Source: Muraenolepis orangiensis (lineage: Eukaryota > Chordata > Actinopteri > Gadiformes > Muraenolepididae). Taken from it: DNA of 64,000 bases. The position numbers were made by a program, and so were the translations under genes. The stretch covers positions 25,187,228-25,251,227 of the forward strand of contig CM051001.1 in the NCBI GenBank assembly GCA_027704905.1, written 5' to 3'. A model generated the notes under the pieces. It saw only the letters and a program-made list of their open reading frames with translations. It was not told where the DNA came from and searched no databases. Within the stretch, counting starts at the first letter, position 1, and each line of letters begins with the position of its first letter. Positions 1 through 11,450 of this stretch are shown piece after piece.

Positions 1-497
1 AAAGTCTAAATGTCGAGAATAAAGTTGAAATGTTGAGAATTAAGTCAAAATACAATTTCGAGAATAAAGTCGAAATGTCGAGAATAAAGTCAAAATGTCG
101 ACAATAAACTCTAAATACAATTTCGAGAATAAAGTCGAAATGTCGAGAATAAAGTCAATGTCGAGAATAAAGTCGAAATGCAATTTCAAGAATAAAGTTG
201 AAATGTCGAGAATAAAGTCGAAATGTCGAGAATAAAGTCGAAATACAATTTCGAGAATAAAGTAAAAATGTCGAGATTATAGTCGAAATGTCGAGAGTAA
301 AGTCTAAATACAATTTCGAGAATAAAGTTGAAATGTTGAGAATAAAGTCTAAATACAATTTCGAGAATAAAGTCGAAATACAATTTTGAGAATAAAGTCG
401 AAATGTCGAGAATAAAGTCGAAATACAATTTTGAGAATAAAGTCGAAATGTCGAGAATAAAGTCTAAATTGTATTTAGACTTTATTCTCGACATGCA
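1..497. repeat. AT-rich ~20-bp tandem repeat array
   Basis: The array is built from the core GAATAAAGTCGAAATGTCGA, sometimes lengthened by an AATACAATTTC spacer. More than 20 imperfect copies run in the same direction from the window edge. The last copy is followed at once by an inverted copy, giving a near-perfect palindrome at 448-494. Long open frames across it are an effect of the repeat, not genes. The unique DNA after the inverted copy (ATTAATGGCCCTAATACTC) resembles the end of a dispersed element, so the array could be the subterminal repeat of a transposon. That last point is inference. Confidence 0.85.
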
Positions 498-2342
498 AAA
501 ATTAATGGCCCTAATACTCTTCTGTAGATTAAGGATTGTACTTTCTCTACACAACTATTTTATACTATTTACTATTTAGCTAATTATTTTATCCTTAAGT
601 GACTAACAGTGAATTCTGGCACATGGCATTAGGAGGGAGTCATTCCGCTCAAAAATGCCAAGAGTAAATCATAAACACATTTTACCTTTCAATTAACTCA
701 ATACAATCCAATCCAATAAAACAGCCCAATCAAAACCAAAACAAGTCTTCACATCAAATGCATTTAATCCCACGCCCTTAAAGATACTGTGCCCCATACA
801 CTGACCTGATTGAAAAACCTGAGAAAACCAAATCCACGCAGGCAGTTGTGAAGCCATGCTGGACTAATAACAAGTATACTTACAACATAACCAGTGGCGA
901 CACTTTGTTATCAAAGCTTGAGAAGAGCAGGTGAAGGTGAAGGTGAAGGGTCAGGAGGTAGTGTAGGCTTTTGAGGAAGCAAGTGCTGCGTTTTCATCCT
1001 GTTTCCTGAAGGAATAACATGCCGTCCATGTAATGACAACACTAATAGGTACAAAACTGAAAGGGATTGCCTCAAATTAGCGGCACTGAGCTGGTCATTT
1101 GGCTGGTAATGTGTACTAAAGTCTCGATAGGTTGTTCTTTACCCCAACGTAAGTTATTTTTGAGTAGGAAGACAAAGACTCTCTTTCAAACATATTCCCC
1201 CTGGCTCTAAACATTTTATAATTAAATTAATTTGTAAATGTTTCTACATGGCAGATGGAGCATTTTTTTTACAGAAATATAATTTTTAATATTTCCTCCA
1301 CTGTTAGTCCACTTCACAAGTAGTTGGTCAGAAGGTTTGAGACATCTTCTCAACCAGCGCCAAAGGTTTCTCAAGTCTTGTAACCAAACGTCTCTCTATT
1401 TGTCTGGACTCTGAAACAACTTCTTTAAGAGGGACAGAATTCAATACAGGACCAGACATATGGTAAAACATTTCACTCTTCAGCTGAAGGGGGACTGGGT
1501 TATTCAATTTCATCTTCTTTTGAAATATTTTTATATGATATTATGTTGTCATTCTTAACAAGCTGTGTTCAATATTTTGTACTGTACGAAAGTACAGTAT
1601 GTGTGTGTTTTAATGCTCTGTTCCAGGGACACACAAGAAGCAACTGCCATAGCAGTTCTGTCTTGCTTGGGCTTTTGTGGAGTAAAATAACTATTTGCTT
1701 TTAACTAGAACTAACCAACTACCTCACCTCTGTGCCTTTCTCCCCGTTCCCCCATTGTGTTGCTTACACGGTAATGGAATGTATGTGAAAAGTGAAGACT
1801 AATGGACAAGGCAGGAAGTATGGGTTTAACATAGACAGGAGAACCGGCGGGAACGGTCACTGTGACCCAGCCAGGTAAAGAGGTCTCGAAAGGTCAGGGG
1901 GAAGTGTCCAAATATAGCGAGAGTTACAGCGCTGAGAACGCATGATGGAAAGAAGAAGATAACGGCAATGGTGAATTACGATGGGAAACCAGACAAATGG
2001 AGAGGAAGACAACGCTGCCGGAGGGGAGGATTATGTATCGAAGGAATCGGGGCACTTGGGTAGACTACTTGACAGCTAACTCGACATCACGGGTCTGTGA
2101 GGTACGAAGCCCTTGTGTCCGGGTCCCGGGTCCTGTATTTGAGTATTCACTCATCTATCTTAGATTGCTGTATTAGGGTATCATTTTTATCAATGAATAA
2201 CAACTAATAGACTGGTGACTACGAGATTCAAATTCTTCCAGTGACGCTGAGGCGGATCAGCTAACGGCGAGGAAATATGAACACAACACTTTCCACTCTG
2301 ATATACTACAGTACACTAGAGATATCTGGTCAGAATGTATTA
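498..2342. other. Noncoding AT-rich DNA, no gene seen
   Basis: No open frame with recognisable protein similarity and no clear repeat boundary. The short frame near 1328-1513 on the minus strand has no recognisable family. Confidence 0.6.
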
Positions 2343-3104
2343 CCACATACCAGTGGTGGGCCGCCAGGGCTATCATCAGAATATAAATTTAATTTTGATA
2401 TATTTTTTCCACAAAAATGTATTAAATGATTCCCCATAGTCTATTATCTTCATTTCATAGCTTTCCTCTTGGTTGCGCTGATTCCAGCCTCAGATTGAGA
2501 TTTGAAGGGCTGGGGTTTTTGTTACAGCTTTTATCTGCTCTTAGGCCTTTCAGAATCAACAGTGCCGGCACCTGGAGCTTAAAGTGAACGGAAACAAAAC
2601 TGTGGCGTTATTTCGAGTTGGCGAGCACCGCGCCAGCTAGCAGGCGTACGATAAACTGTACAACAGAGTCATTGAAGTCTTCTTGAGGTGAGAAAGGAGG
2701 ATGGATTTTGTGTTCAAATAATCACTTGTTTTGGTGAGTAGAAAGCATTACATTTTTTATTTTTATATATTTTTGTCATTTTAGTTTGTTAATATTAGAT
2801 CAATATTAACAAATTAATATATATGTAATTAAAATGACAAATATATAAAAAATAAATTTTGATGCTTCTGCAAGAGATGTAGAGATACTGTATGTGTGGC
2901 GCACTGGCTCAGCTGTGCAGTAAAAGTACTCAAGGAGACTTGTTGAATTGTTTTGGTTTAACCTTTATCAAAGTGGACATTCAAGGCTAGAAATACACTT
3001 TCACCACTGTCGCAAATATATCTTCATGAATAAATGCAAATTATTAGTTTGTTTTCTTTTATTTTCAGTGAATAGTTTATGTCTTTATCGTCACGTTTCT
3101 TGTT

Positions 3105-4704
3105 GTTTACATTTACATTTAGGACATTTGTTAGACGCTTTTATCCAAAGCGACTTAAAAGGAGTACATTTGTTGAAGTAGACAATAGCATAACGCTGAG
3201 GTACGCAAACATAAAAATAGAGCAGTTCACAAGCATTCATATTAACAAGATGAATAACGCAATTTCGTACTGCCAGGTCACCTGCTTAAGTAGCTGTGAT
3301 AAGAGCGTGGTATCAACATTAAGGATATACACTTGCTAGAATATACAACATGCTAAGAGCTATTAATGTCAGGACTTGCAAGTTAGGGGTTCACAAAGGA
3401 GAAGGAGGGTTCATGGAGAGTCCAGGTGGACTCTGAACAGGTGGGTCTTGAGTCTCTTACAGTAGCTGGCGAGGGACTCTGCCATCCTGACATAAGACGG
3501 GAGTTCATTCCACCACTGTGGAGCCAGAGCCGTGAAGAGCTGGGTCTTGGAAGAGCGATGCTTGGTTGTTTTCAGTGAAGGTCGAACAAGTCGCCTGGCA
3601 GATGTTGAGCGGAGCGCTCTGGCTGAGATGTTGGGCTTGACCAACGTTTGGAGGTAGGTTGGGGCAGTTCCATTGACTGCCCTGAAGGTCAGTACCAGAG
3701 TCTTGAACTTGATGCGAGCATTTACCGGAAGCCAGTGGAGATAAGGGGTAGAGAGGGGTCACGTGGGAGAATTTTGGTAGGTTGAATACCAGGCGTGCTG
3801 TTGCGTTCTGGATGCGTTGGAGGGGCTTGGTTGCAGAGGCGGGGAGTCCCGCCAGGAGAGAGTTGCAGTAGTCGAGGCGGGTGATGACGAGCGCTTGGAC
3901 CAGGATCTGCGCCGCTTCACGTGTGAGGAAGGGCCGGATCCTGCGGATGTTGTAGAGGGCAATTCTGCAAGATCGGGCCACCGCGGTGATGTTGGCATTG
4001 CAGGACAGCTGGTCATCTAGCACCACACCAAGGTCTCTTGTTGTGGTTGAGGGGGAGACTTGGGTGTTCTCGATGGTGACCAGTAGGTCCATCTGAGGGC
4101 AGTCTTTCCCCGGTATGAAGAGGAGCTCAGTCTTGTCAAGGTTGAGCTTCAGGTGGTTGGCGGCTGTCCATCTGCTGATGTCGGCCAGGCATTTAGAGAT
4201 GCGTGTTGCCATTTGGGTTTCTGAGGGTAGAAAGGAGAGCAACAGTTGAGTGTCATCTGCATAGCAGTGATAGGAGAAGCCATGAGATGTGATTACAGAG
4301 CCTAGAGATTTAGTGTAAAGAGAAAACAGAAGGGGTCCCAATACTGAGCCTTGGGGGACTCCGGTGTTCAGGGTGCAGGGTCTGGACAGGGAACCGTTCC
4401 ATGTGACCTGATAAGTGCGATCTGCGAGGTAGGAGGTGAACCAGGATCACGCAGTTCCATCGATTCCAAGCTCGGCGAGAGTGGAGAGAAGGATCTGGTG
4501 GTTCACTGTGTCGAACGCCGCAGACAGGTCGAGAAGGATCAGTACTGATGAGAGGGACGAGATTCTGGCATCACGAAGAGACTCTGTCACTGCGAGCAGT
4601 GCCGTCTCCGTGGAGTGCGCAGCATTGCAGCCTGACTGGTGAGGGTCGAGTAGGTTGTTCTGGGAGAGATAGGATGAAAGTTGTTCACGTTCATGTTTCG
4701 ACAA
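3105..4704 (-). mobile_element. L2-clade LINE, 5'-truncated, nested in the hAT element
   Basis: On the minus strand the element ends with the widespread fish L2 tail (AAGTCGCTTTGGATAAAAGC, on the minus strand at 3125-3165) followed by a short repeat of ATGTAA type at 3109-3122. The 5' truncation point is near 4704, where the hAT sequence resumes (ACAATGCGCTGTTTAGTG, matching the second hAT copy). The nesting order is therefore hAT first, L2 second. Confidence 0.85.
3411..4704 (-). pseudogene. L2 reverse transcriptase fragment, frameshifted
   Basis: This is the C-terminal half of a LINE ORF2. Reading from 4704 downward, the first frame carries LDLSAAFDTVNH (RT palm motif A region). After a frame change near 4447-4341 the next frame carries GPLLFSLYTKSLG and the catalytic YADDTQ. 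A last frame from 3644 to 3411 has the C-terminal WNELP...KRLKTHLF segment. LDLSAAFDTV and YADDTQL are typical of the L2 clade. At least two frameshifts and the missing 5' part (endonuclease, RT fingers) make it non-functional. The hAT flank shows it arrived by retroposition into an older transposon. Confidence 0.85.
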
Positions 4705-4914
4705 TGCGCTGTTTAGTGAACAAACTTGTTAAAGCCCAAATACTTGGTGGACTTAATAAAACTTTGTAGACTAATCTCTTAAATGCGCCTTTTATTTTTA
4801 CCTTTTGACAGTATCCAAGCGATCTTAAAGCTGGTAGTTTGACACTCTTAATTGTAAATGCGTGCGGATGTATTGATTGTAAATGCTTCAGAAATATTAA
4901 CATAACTCTGTTGT

Positions 4915-4934
4915 ACTTATATATATATATATAA
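4915..4934. repeat. (TA)n microsatellite
   Basis: About ten TA units inside the right part of the hAT copy. The second hAT copy lacks it at this point, so it grew after insertion. Confidence 0.8.
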
Positions 4935-5107
4935 TAGGGTTAAAGGGATACAATGCCCGGTTATTCTGCATTTCTGTCAAAATGTATAGTTTCTAGAGCC
5001 ATGGCGTCATAATGAAGGTATTAAGAGGTGGAATAATTCAGGTAGGACTGTGTAGGACATCACTAAAGGCCTAGGTGTGAAATGCACGGCCCGCCACTGC
5101 CACATAC

Positions 5108-6272
5108 ACACTGCCCTGCAATAGACACTTTTCAGGGATCGTACTGGAAGAAGGCAACATCTCTAGGATACAGTGTGAAAACATAAACTGTTGCTGAAAC
5201 CTACCACAGCCTCTGGGCTTCACAGTCCAGGAGTATGCACAGATCAAGAGATTTACTATCATAATTCACAGACACACATTTAGCAGAGCTAGTAATTTAG
5301 CAGGTAGTCATTATGCAGGCCTGCACTTTTATCCACAGCAACTTGTGTGATGTGAGAATCAGAACCATTTAGGAAAAGTGCTATGCGACATGAGGTTTCA
5401 AATGGCCACATCCATAGCTACTATGGGGGGAATTTTGGCTGGTGAAAATGGTGAGTGGCCAGTGACATGACAATAGTACATCTCAACTAAATGACAAAAA
5501 CGCATATAGCTGTTGCAATTTAGCTATTTGACACTTGGGAGAAATCAATAAGCTTCTGTCTCCGTTCTCTCTCTTACTCTCTTACACTTAAGTGCTCCGT
5601 TCGATATAAATCAATCAAATCAAATCATTAATTGTCTCCGGTCAAGGATGCCTGCGCTCGATATAATCCATCACAAGATCTTGGGAGCGAGGCGGGTGCC
5701 TGTGGTGATGCTCTAAACATACATCACTGGGAGTCTTGGTGGTCATGTTTCACAGAACACAATCTTAAAGGGCCCCTATAAATCTTTATAGGGCCCCAAT
5801 TTTTTTACTTTACCAGCAGGTGTTGACAGTGATTTGCCAGTAGAAGCCGTCTCAAAAATTGTCATTTGAGTAAAATTGCCATTGATACAGTGGGATTGTA
5901 CCCCCAGATGCATGATAAATAGATAAGCCTATGGGTAGGGGCCCTTTATTGGGTTGCACAACAAAGCTAGCTTGGCTTGTAGGCTCACCTGTAGGGTCAC
6001 TGTCTAATTGAATGTGCTGGCAGCCCTAAGGTAAACACCAGCTGGTTTACAGATATCCCTACTAAAAGGACATTAAAGAGGTGATCATTTTAATACATAT
6101 ATATATAGATATATAGACCTTTATAGGCCTACTATAATATATATACCATATACAATGTATTTTATTTTTATTTGAGTAGTATTGTAATTTTATATAATAT
6201 ATAAAATGTATAAAGTATAATGATATTTTATCAGTATTTAACATATTGAATTACTTAATAATATATATTATT
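5108..6272. other. Noncoding DNA, no gene seen
   Basis: AT-rich toward the right end, with TA-rich stretches at 6095-6145. No coding similarity recognised. Confidence 0.6.
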
Positions 6273-6480
6273 ATTATTTTTATTTATATAGCAAAAAATG
6301 TCTCAGAGAGCTACAAAGCTAAAAACATAGCAAACAAACCTAATACAATTACTAAAAATAGTGAGCACTAATATTAACATTAAAAGGCCTTCCTAAGAAA
6401 ATGGGTATACAGGGCCTGTCTTAAAAGAGTCCAGGGTCTGTTGTGACCTTATTCCACAAAAGCCCGGTACCCCATGGTGT
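6273..6480. repeat. Candidate dispersed repeat (TTTATATAGC-type)
   Basis: The text TTTATTTATATAGC, then an A-rich middle, then AAAAGAGTCCAGGGTCTGTTG resembles a common fish interspersed repeat of uncertain class. A related start (GGATTTATATAGTGCTTTTC) occurs at 38448. The assignment rests on pattern memory only. Confidence 0.35.
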
Positions 6481-6905
6481 GGAGCTTAATACTTAATGCT
6501 ACTTAATATGGTTATGCTTGTGTGTTTGCTTTTCAGTATTATGCATTGAGTTCAGTTATAGTAATAACAATAATAACATAGTAAAAATATAGAATGTTTT
6601 ATTATATTATATTGGAGTAATAATAATCATTATAATAATAATAATAATCATAAATTGAAGCATCTGGGCTATCTTGAACCAAAAGTGATCTTGTATTGGG
6701 TATGCAGCCAGCCACCAATGTTTCATTGTTTATTGTATGTTTTGTTCATTTGTTTTTCTAACCCTTATCTAACAAAACTGTTAGAAAGTATTTCTGATTT
6801 CATACATTGATCCAAAACAAGACAGTTTCAAAGTAAAGCAAAGTGGAAGGTGTGGCTATTATATAACTACTACTATTACAGATCCTTTCAAACAGCGTCA
6901 AAACA

Positions 6906-7262
6906 TGCATCCTAACACCATGCATCCAAACACCATGCATCCAAACACCATGCATCCAAACACCATGCATCCAAACACCATGCATCCAAACACCATGCAT
7001 CCAAACACCATGCATCCAAACACCATGCATCCAAACACCATGCATCCAAACACCATGCATTCAAACACCATGCATCAAACACCATGCATCCAAACACCAT
7101 GCATCCAAACACCATGCATCCAAACACCATGCATCCAAACACCATGCATTCAAACACCATGCATCCAAACACCATGCATCCAAACACCATGCATTCAAAC
7201 ACCATGCATTCAAACACCATGCATCCAAACACCATGCATTCAAACACCATGCATCCAAACAC
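6906..7262. repeat. 15-bp minisatellite, ~24 copies
   Basis: Tandem ACCATGCATCCAAAC units, almost perfectly regular, with scattered C/T variants (CATC versus CATT) and a single 14-base unit near 7073 that shifts phase. Because 15 is a multiple of three and the unit lacks stops in several frames, both strands show long open frames of five-residue repeats (for example MHPNT). There is no start context, splice signal or similarity to support a protein. Confidence 0.95.
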
Positions 7263-7679
7263 TGCCAGCAAAACAAAAAACAAAAAAGCAATTTGTGTCC
7301 TGGACAATAAGTGAAGCTGCAGCAGCAAGGCTTCATCTTCATCTTGTCCGTAGATGGAACATTATTTTCACACCAAGCTTTCAATCAGAAGTTCTGTTTT
7401 TATCGGCGTAAAGAAAAAGGTGTAATAGGCCATATTTATTGTTCACCAGTGTCCCAGAGACCCAGTGGAAATTACATGCAAATATGGCAACATTAAAACA
7501 GACAGCGGCACTAGACCATCTCATATGGTATGCAGTATGCAGTATGGACTGCATTGTGAAGACTTGAGAATCCTAGCAAGGCAATAGTAGAGTAGCATGG
7601 CAAGGCTTTTGAGTATTCTACAATATGATGTATTCACTAGAGGATTATGTTTATTATAATGTTTATTATATTATATATT
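7263..7679. other. Noncoding DNA, no gene seen
   Basis: Unique-looking sequence between the minisatellite and the LINE fragment. No feature recognised. Confidence 0.5.
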
Positions 7680-8466
7680 TTTTTCATTCTTCCGACTCGG
7701 ACGTCCCGCCCGAAGTCACAGCTGGATTATCTCCGACCATCTTGGGCACGATTACACGCAAGCGTTGCAGGAAGAAGCGAGCCGACAGGATTTTCCGTCC
7801 ACCGGGGCGGACAGAACAAAGGCTCTCTCCGGTAAAGATTGCGGAGAGGGGGGGTATGTCTCATGATAAACAGATCTTGGTGCAACCAAAGTCATGTACA
7901 TCCCCTCAAGTCTTTCTGTTCCCCAGACCTGGAGTACCTGATGCTTATGTACCGTTCAGACTGGCTACCTCGGGAGTTTACAGCGGTAACTGTGACCGCT
8001 GTTTACATTCCCCCACAAGCCAACATGGACACATCGCTGAAGGAACTGTATGGGGCTGTCAGTGAACAGGAGTCGGCACACCCTGAGGCTGCTCTCATCA
8101 TGGCGGGGGACTTCAACAAGGTGAACCTGAAGAAGGTTCTCCCGAAGTTCTACCAACACATAACGAGCAACACACGGGGTGAGCGGATCCTCGACCACTT
8201 CTACACTCCTTTCCGTGATGGCTACAAGGCCCTCATCCGCCCACCGTTCGGCAAATCAGACCACCGCTCTATCCAGCTACTCCCCGCCTATAGGCAGAGA
8301 CTGAAGCAGCAATCAATCGCTGTGAGGGAGGTCCCACGAGGGGTATGTGGCAGGGGCTACAGACGATAATGAACTTCAGAGGGAGAACCAGTTGTGTAGA
8401 GAACTCCTCTACCTCCCTCCCAGGAGAGCTAAATACTTTTTTAGCTCGGTTCGACGTGAACGGCAG
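7680..8466 (+). pseudogene. Rex1/Babar-like LINE (family A) 5' fragment: endonuclease with internal deletion
   Basis: This fragment overlaps the family-A LINE at 25159-27808 and reaches further 5'. The frame from 7839 encodes the endonuclease region (PREFTAVTVTAVYIPPQAN, MAGDFNKVN, GKSDHRSIQ), nearly identical to 25234 onward. After GTGAGGGAGGTCC (about 8340) it jumps to sequence equal to about 25980, removing ~355 bp between the endonuclease and the RT, and it stops at ~8466. Upstream of 7839 the frame is broken. It is therefore a doubly deleted dead copy. The family label is inferred from motif recognition. Confidence 0.8.
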
Positions 8467-9102
8467 CCTTTGCTGTATAAATGTTCCGGTAAGGACAATG
8501 TTTTTCTTACTCTACTCCAGCCCTGGTAAGTGCCTACAACCCAGTGGGGTTGAAGGCAGTGTTTAAGCAGTGTCACTTGGAGGCAATCACCCTAACTGCA
8601 TGTTGGATTATTCAGAGAGACAACATGATTGTGAATGTCTGCTGTGATTTTGGTATTTACCCAACACTGTCAGCAGAAGAAAAATACACAACTAAACTGC
8701 AGTGAAGAACTGTAGTACCGTGATGGCTGCCAAACCAAATATCATCACTTGCCTCTTTACACTGGTGCTTGAGATCCATCTTAATGCTCCAATTAAAAGT
8801 CTTCCTATCATTATCATGAGATTGCCAATGCTGTTAAAAATACTTGATCGTATTAAAAGTTAACCATGTTAACGATGTCATGTAGGTATCTGACTGTGTT
8901 TAAGACTGCTGGGAATTTTGCCACCCTTCTGTGGTCTGTGCATGCCATCTGCTCCAAAAATAAAGCTGCATTTATTAACCAGGTCTCACCTCCTTGAAAA
9001 CATTCTTCCAGATTATCATAGGTACATTGGAAGCTCCAACCCTTTCCTGTTTAAAAGTGGTATTAAAACCATCGCTTTTTCAACACAATTTTCCATATAT
9101 AT
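8467..9102. other. Noncoding DNA, no gene seen
   Basis: No recognisable coding region between the two LINE fragments. Confidence 0.5.
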
Positions 9103-9612
9103 TATTTCAAGATACAATACAAGATACAATATATTTAATTTCCATTTGTACAAGTACAAGTACAAGTACATTGGAATGCTTACTCCTCATTTTCTCCCGC
9201 AGTATACATCTCCAAAGACACTACCATCAAAATAATCTATATAATAAAAATAAAATTGAACAACAAAAAAAGGACAGCAAAGTGACTGATTAGTGTAATG
9301 TTAATGACAATGTTATGAAAGTGAAAGTGGCAGCACTCTTTTTATGACGGACATCTGGTCCTACAGATCTCCTCAATGCATGGAAGTGCACACCCGATGA
9401 TCTTCTCTGCCGTCTTTACGACCCTCTGGATGGCTTTCTTGTCCCGTGCAGTGGTGTTGCCGTACCACACAGTGACGCCACTCGTCAGGATGCTCTCTAC
9501 GGTGCCACGGTAGAAGTTCGCTATCAACCTCTGGCCTATTCCGCTTTTTCTGAGGCACCGCAGAGCATAGAGGTGCTGGTGTGCCTTCTTCAGAATCACC
9601 TCCATGTTGCGT
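9103..9612 (-). pseudogene. Rex1-like LINE (family B) 3' end: RT C-terminus and 3' UTR
   Basis: The minus-strand frame 9605-9342 carries KKAHQHLYALRCLRKSG and VTVWYGNTTARDKKAIQ, the region after the RT palm. The same block recurs at 33208-33728 and 51110-51972. The 3' UTR contains the shared GAAAGTGGCAGC block and ends in the GATACAA-type tail at 9110-9134. It is only a 3' fragment with the frame ending at a stop, hence inactive. Confidence 0.8.
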
Positions 9613-10130
9613 TTATGCAGATCATGTCACAGCATACATTAACAGGCTAGTGGAAGAATGCCGCAAACCATGGATGAATGCTGACATATGGAACAAACTT
9701 AAGGAATGGAGTTCCGCTTTCACAACAGGCGACTCCGATCTCTACAAGAAGGCCATGTACGAACTCAGAAAAGCCGTCAAGAAGGGTCAATTGGATTACA
9801 AAAACAATTGGAATTACAGTTCGGGGCCTCTGACACTAGACATATGTGGCAAGGTCTGAGGGTCCTTTCCAACTACAAGGGGAGCTCAGGGGCAGTCACC
9901 AACAATGACCCTACCCTACCAGACGAGTAAAACTAGTTTTTTGCTCGCTTTGAAAGGGACCATGAGCCGACCAACAACTTGAACATCAGCCCAGAGGACT
10001 ACGTTCTACTACTGTCCGAGTCCGAGGTCCGCAGAATATTCAGGAGCGTGAAGGCAGCAGGCCCAGACAGAGTTCCATCCAGCGTCTTCAAGACCCGTGC
10101 TGACCAGCTGGCGTGTTCACCAACCTCTAC
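9613..10130 (+). pseudogene. Rex1-like LINE (family B) fragment between endonuclease and RT, opposite orientation
   Basis: The plus frame 9581-9859 contains RLVEECRKPWMNADIWNKL and ELRKAVKKGQLDYKN, the linker before the RT. Downstream, in another frame, are SEVRRIFRSVKAAGPD (start of the RT fingers) and ADQLA. It abuts 3' fragments of the same family in opposite orientation on both sides, so the locus reads minus/plus/minus. This is compatible with twin-priming inversions or nested insertions. Confidence 0.7.
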
Positions 10131-10562
10131 AATGCATCAAGATACAAGATAAAAATAAAAATAATATATAAAATAAAAATAAACAAAAAAAGAGCAGCAA
10201 AGTGACTTAAATGCTATGTTCATGTGTTGAATGTGCATGTTTTTTGTTGTTGTTTTTTTTGAAAAATCTTTAAAAGCATTTAAAGTCCCAGTAGTGCAGA
10301 AGCATCATGATTACAGTGCAGTACAGTGCAGTAACTCTGATGAGTCCAGAAAGTTCAGCAAAGTATGTAAGTGTAATGTTAATGACAATGTTATGAAAGT
10401 GAAAGTGGCAGCACTCCTAGCAGTTCAGTAGGTGCACTGCCTGTGGATAAAAACTATCCGTAAACCTGGTAGTACTTGTAGGGATGCTGCGCAACCGGCG
10501 ACCAGACGGTAGGGGGGAGAAGAGATTGTGCTCAGGGTAGTTACAGTCCTTTCATTCTTGCA
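10131..10562 (-). mobile_element. LINE family B 3' UTR fragment
   Basis: Minus-orientation 3' UTR: tail near 10138-10150 (CAAGATACAAGATA), then the conserved AGTGAAAGTGGCAGC block and the GCAACCGGCGACCAGACGG block, both also found at 51600-51760 and 58560-58710. Noncoding. Confidence 0.75.
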
Positions 10563-11402
10563 GGGGTGGCAGTATACTTATACTTGATGGCCAAACATTC
10601 CTTCTCCACCATGCTGTACCTCACCACTCAGTCCACGAGTTTGCGGCTGAGGTACGGCACCAGGCGGTCCTCGCCCTCCACCTCTTGGGACAACACGGCC
10701 CCCAGCCCTCTGTTTGACGTGTCAGTCTGTAAAATAAAGGGGAGCTTGAAGTTAGGAATGTGTAAGAGCGGTTATCCACAGAGGTATTTCTTAACCCAGT
10801 CAAATACCACCTGACACTGCTTTGTCCACTGGACTGGATCTTAAGTACCCTTTTCGGGTGAGGTCGTCAGGGTGCTGGTCAGCTCCGCGAAGACGGCAAT
10901 GAACCTATAATAACCGGCCAGCCCCAGGAATGCCCTCACCTGTTTTTTCGTCTCCAGCCATGGACAGGCTGCGACAGTCCGTCTTGTCCACCTGCGGCCG
11001 CACCTGTTTGCCGCCCAAGTGGTACCCCAGATATCGTACCTCTCTCTGTCCAAATGCACACTTATTTGGAATGGCTGGGAGCCCCGCCCGCCTCAGAGAC
11101 ACAAGCACAGCCGCCACCTGCTACATGTGTTCCCGCCAGGTGTCACTATGAATAATGACGTCATCGAGGTAGGCAGCAGCATACTCTGCATGCGGCCTCA
11201 GCACTCTATCCATGAGACCCCTGAGACGCTGGAACGTGGCTGGAGCCCCAAAGAACTAGTATAGACTTGATTGGTATAGTTGTAAGGGGTGGCGAAAGCC
11301 GATGTATTTCGGGACGCTGGTGACAAGGGAATCTGCCAGTAGCCCTTTTTTAAATCCAGTGTTGAGAAAAACCTTGCAGTGGCCAACAAATCTAGAAGCC
11401 AA
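10563..11402 (-). pseudogene. Ty3/Gypsy pol fragment (RT palm to start of RNase H)
   Basis: Read on the minus strand from 11402: TARFFSTLDLKKGYWQIPLSP (RT motif A), a degraded PYNYTNQVY/LGLQ stretch (motif B), AYLDDVIIHS near 11165 (catalytic YLDD, in another frame), IPNKCAFGQREVRYLGYHL, then QVRAFLGLAGYYRFI, and a degraded RNase H-like end. Several frameshifts and stops. It is cut at the 5' side by a short LINE 3' tail (11403-11450) and at the 3' side by the LINE family B fragment. Confidence 0.85.
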
Positions 11403-11450
11403 CAAATCTTCACATCACTGCTTTATACTTGTAAACTGTGAAGTGACAAT
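11403..11450 (+). mobile_element. Very short LINE family A 3'-end fragment
   Basis: TTCACATCACTGCTTTATAC followed by GTAAACTGTGAAGTGACAAT matches the last ~45 bp of the family-A 3' UTR at 27735-27781. It sits directly at the broken edge of the Gypsy fragment. It looks like an extremely 5'-truncated insertion. Confidence 0.75.

Larger units (their letters stand above)
2351..5099 (+). mobile_element. hAT-type DNA transposon with 8-bp target duplication, interrupted by an L2 LINE
   Basis: The element begins CAGTGGTGGGCCGCC and ends GGCCCGCCACTG, forming imperfect terminal inverted repeats. It is flanked by identical 8-bp direct repeats CCACATAC at 2343-2350 and 5100-5107. Eight-base target duplications are the hallmark of the hAT superfamily. 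A second copy at 39241-40463 aligns with the outer parts of this one (2351-~3102 and ~4696-5099), which shows that the intervening ~1.6 kb is a later insertion. Compared with the second copy, this one lacks about 130 bp containing the transposase C-terminus remnant, so it is non-autonomous. Confidence 0.85.

Noticed and set aside
1..554. Possible CRISPR-like array in the regular AT-rich repeat
   Set aside because: Units are directly adjacent with no unique spacers, and the genome is vertebrate.
6800..7411. Long open frames over the 15-bp minisatellite on both strands
   Set aside because: They exist only because the unit length is a multiple of three without stops; no start context, similarity or splice signals.
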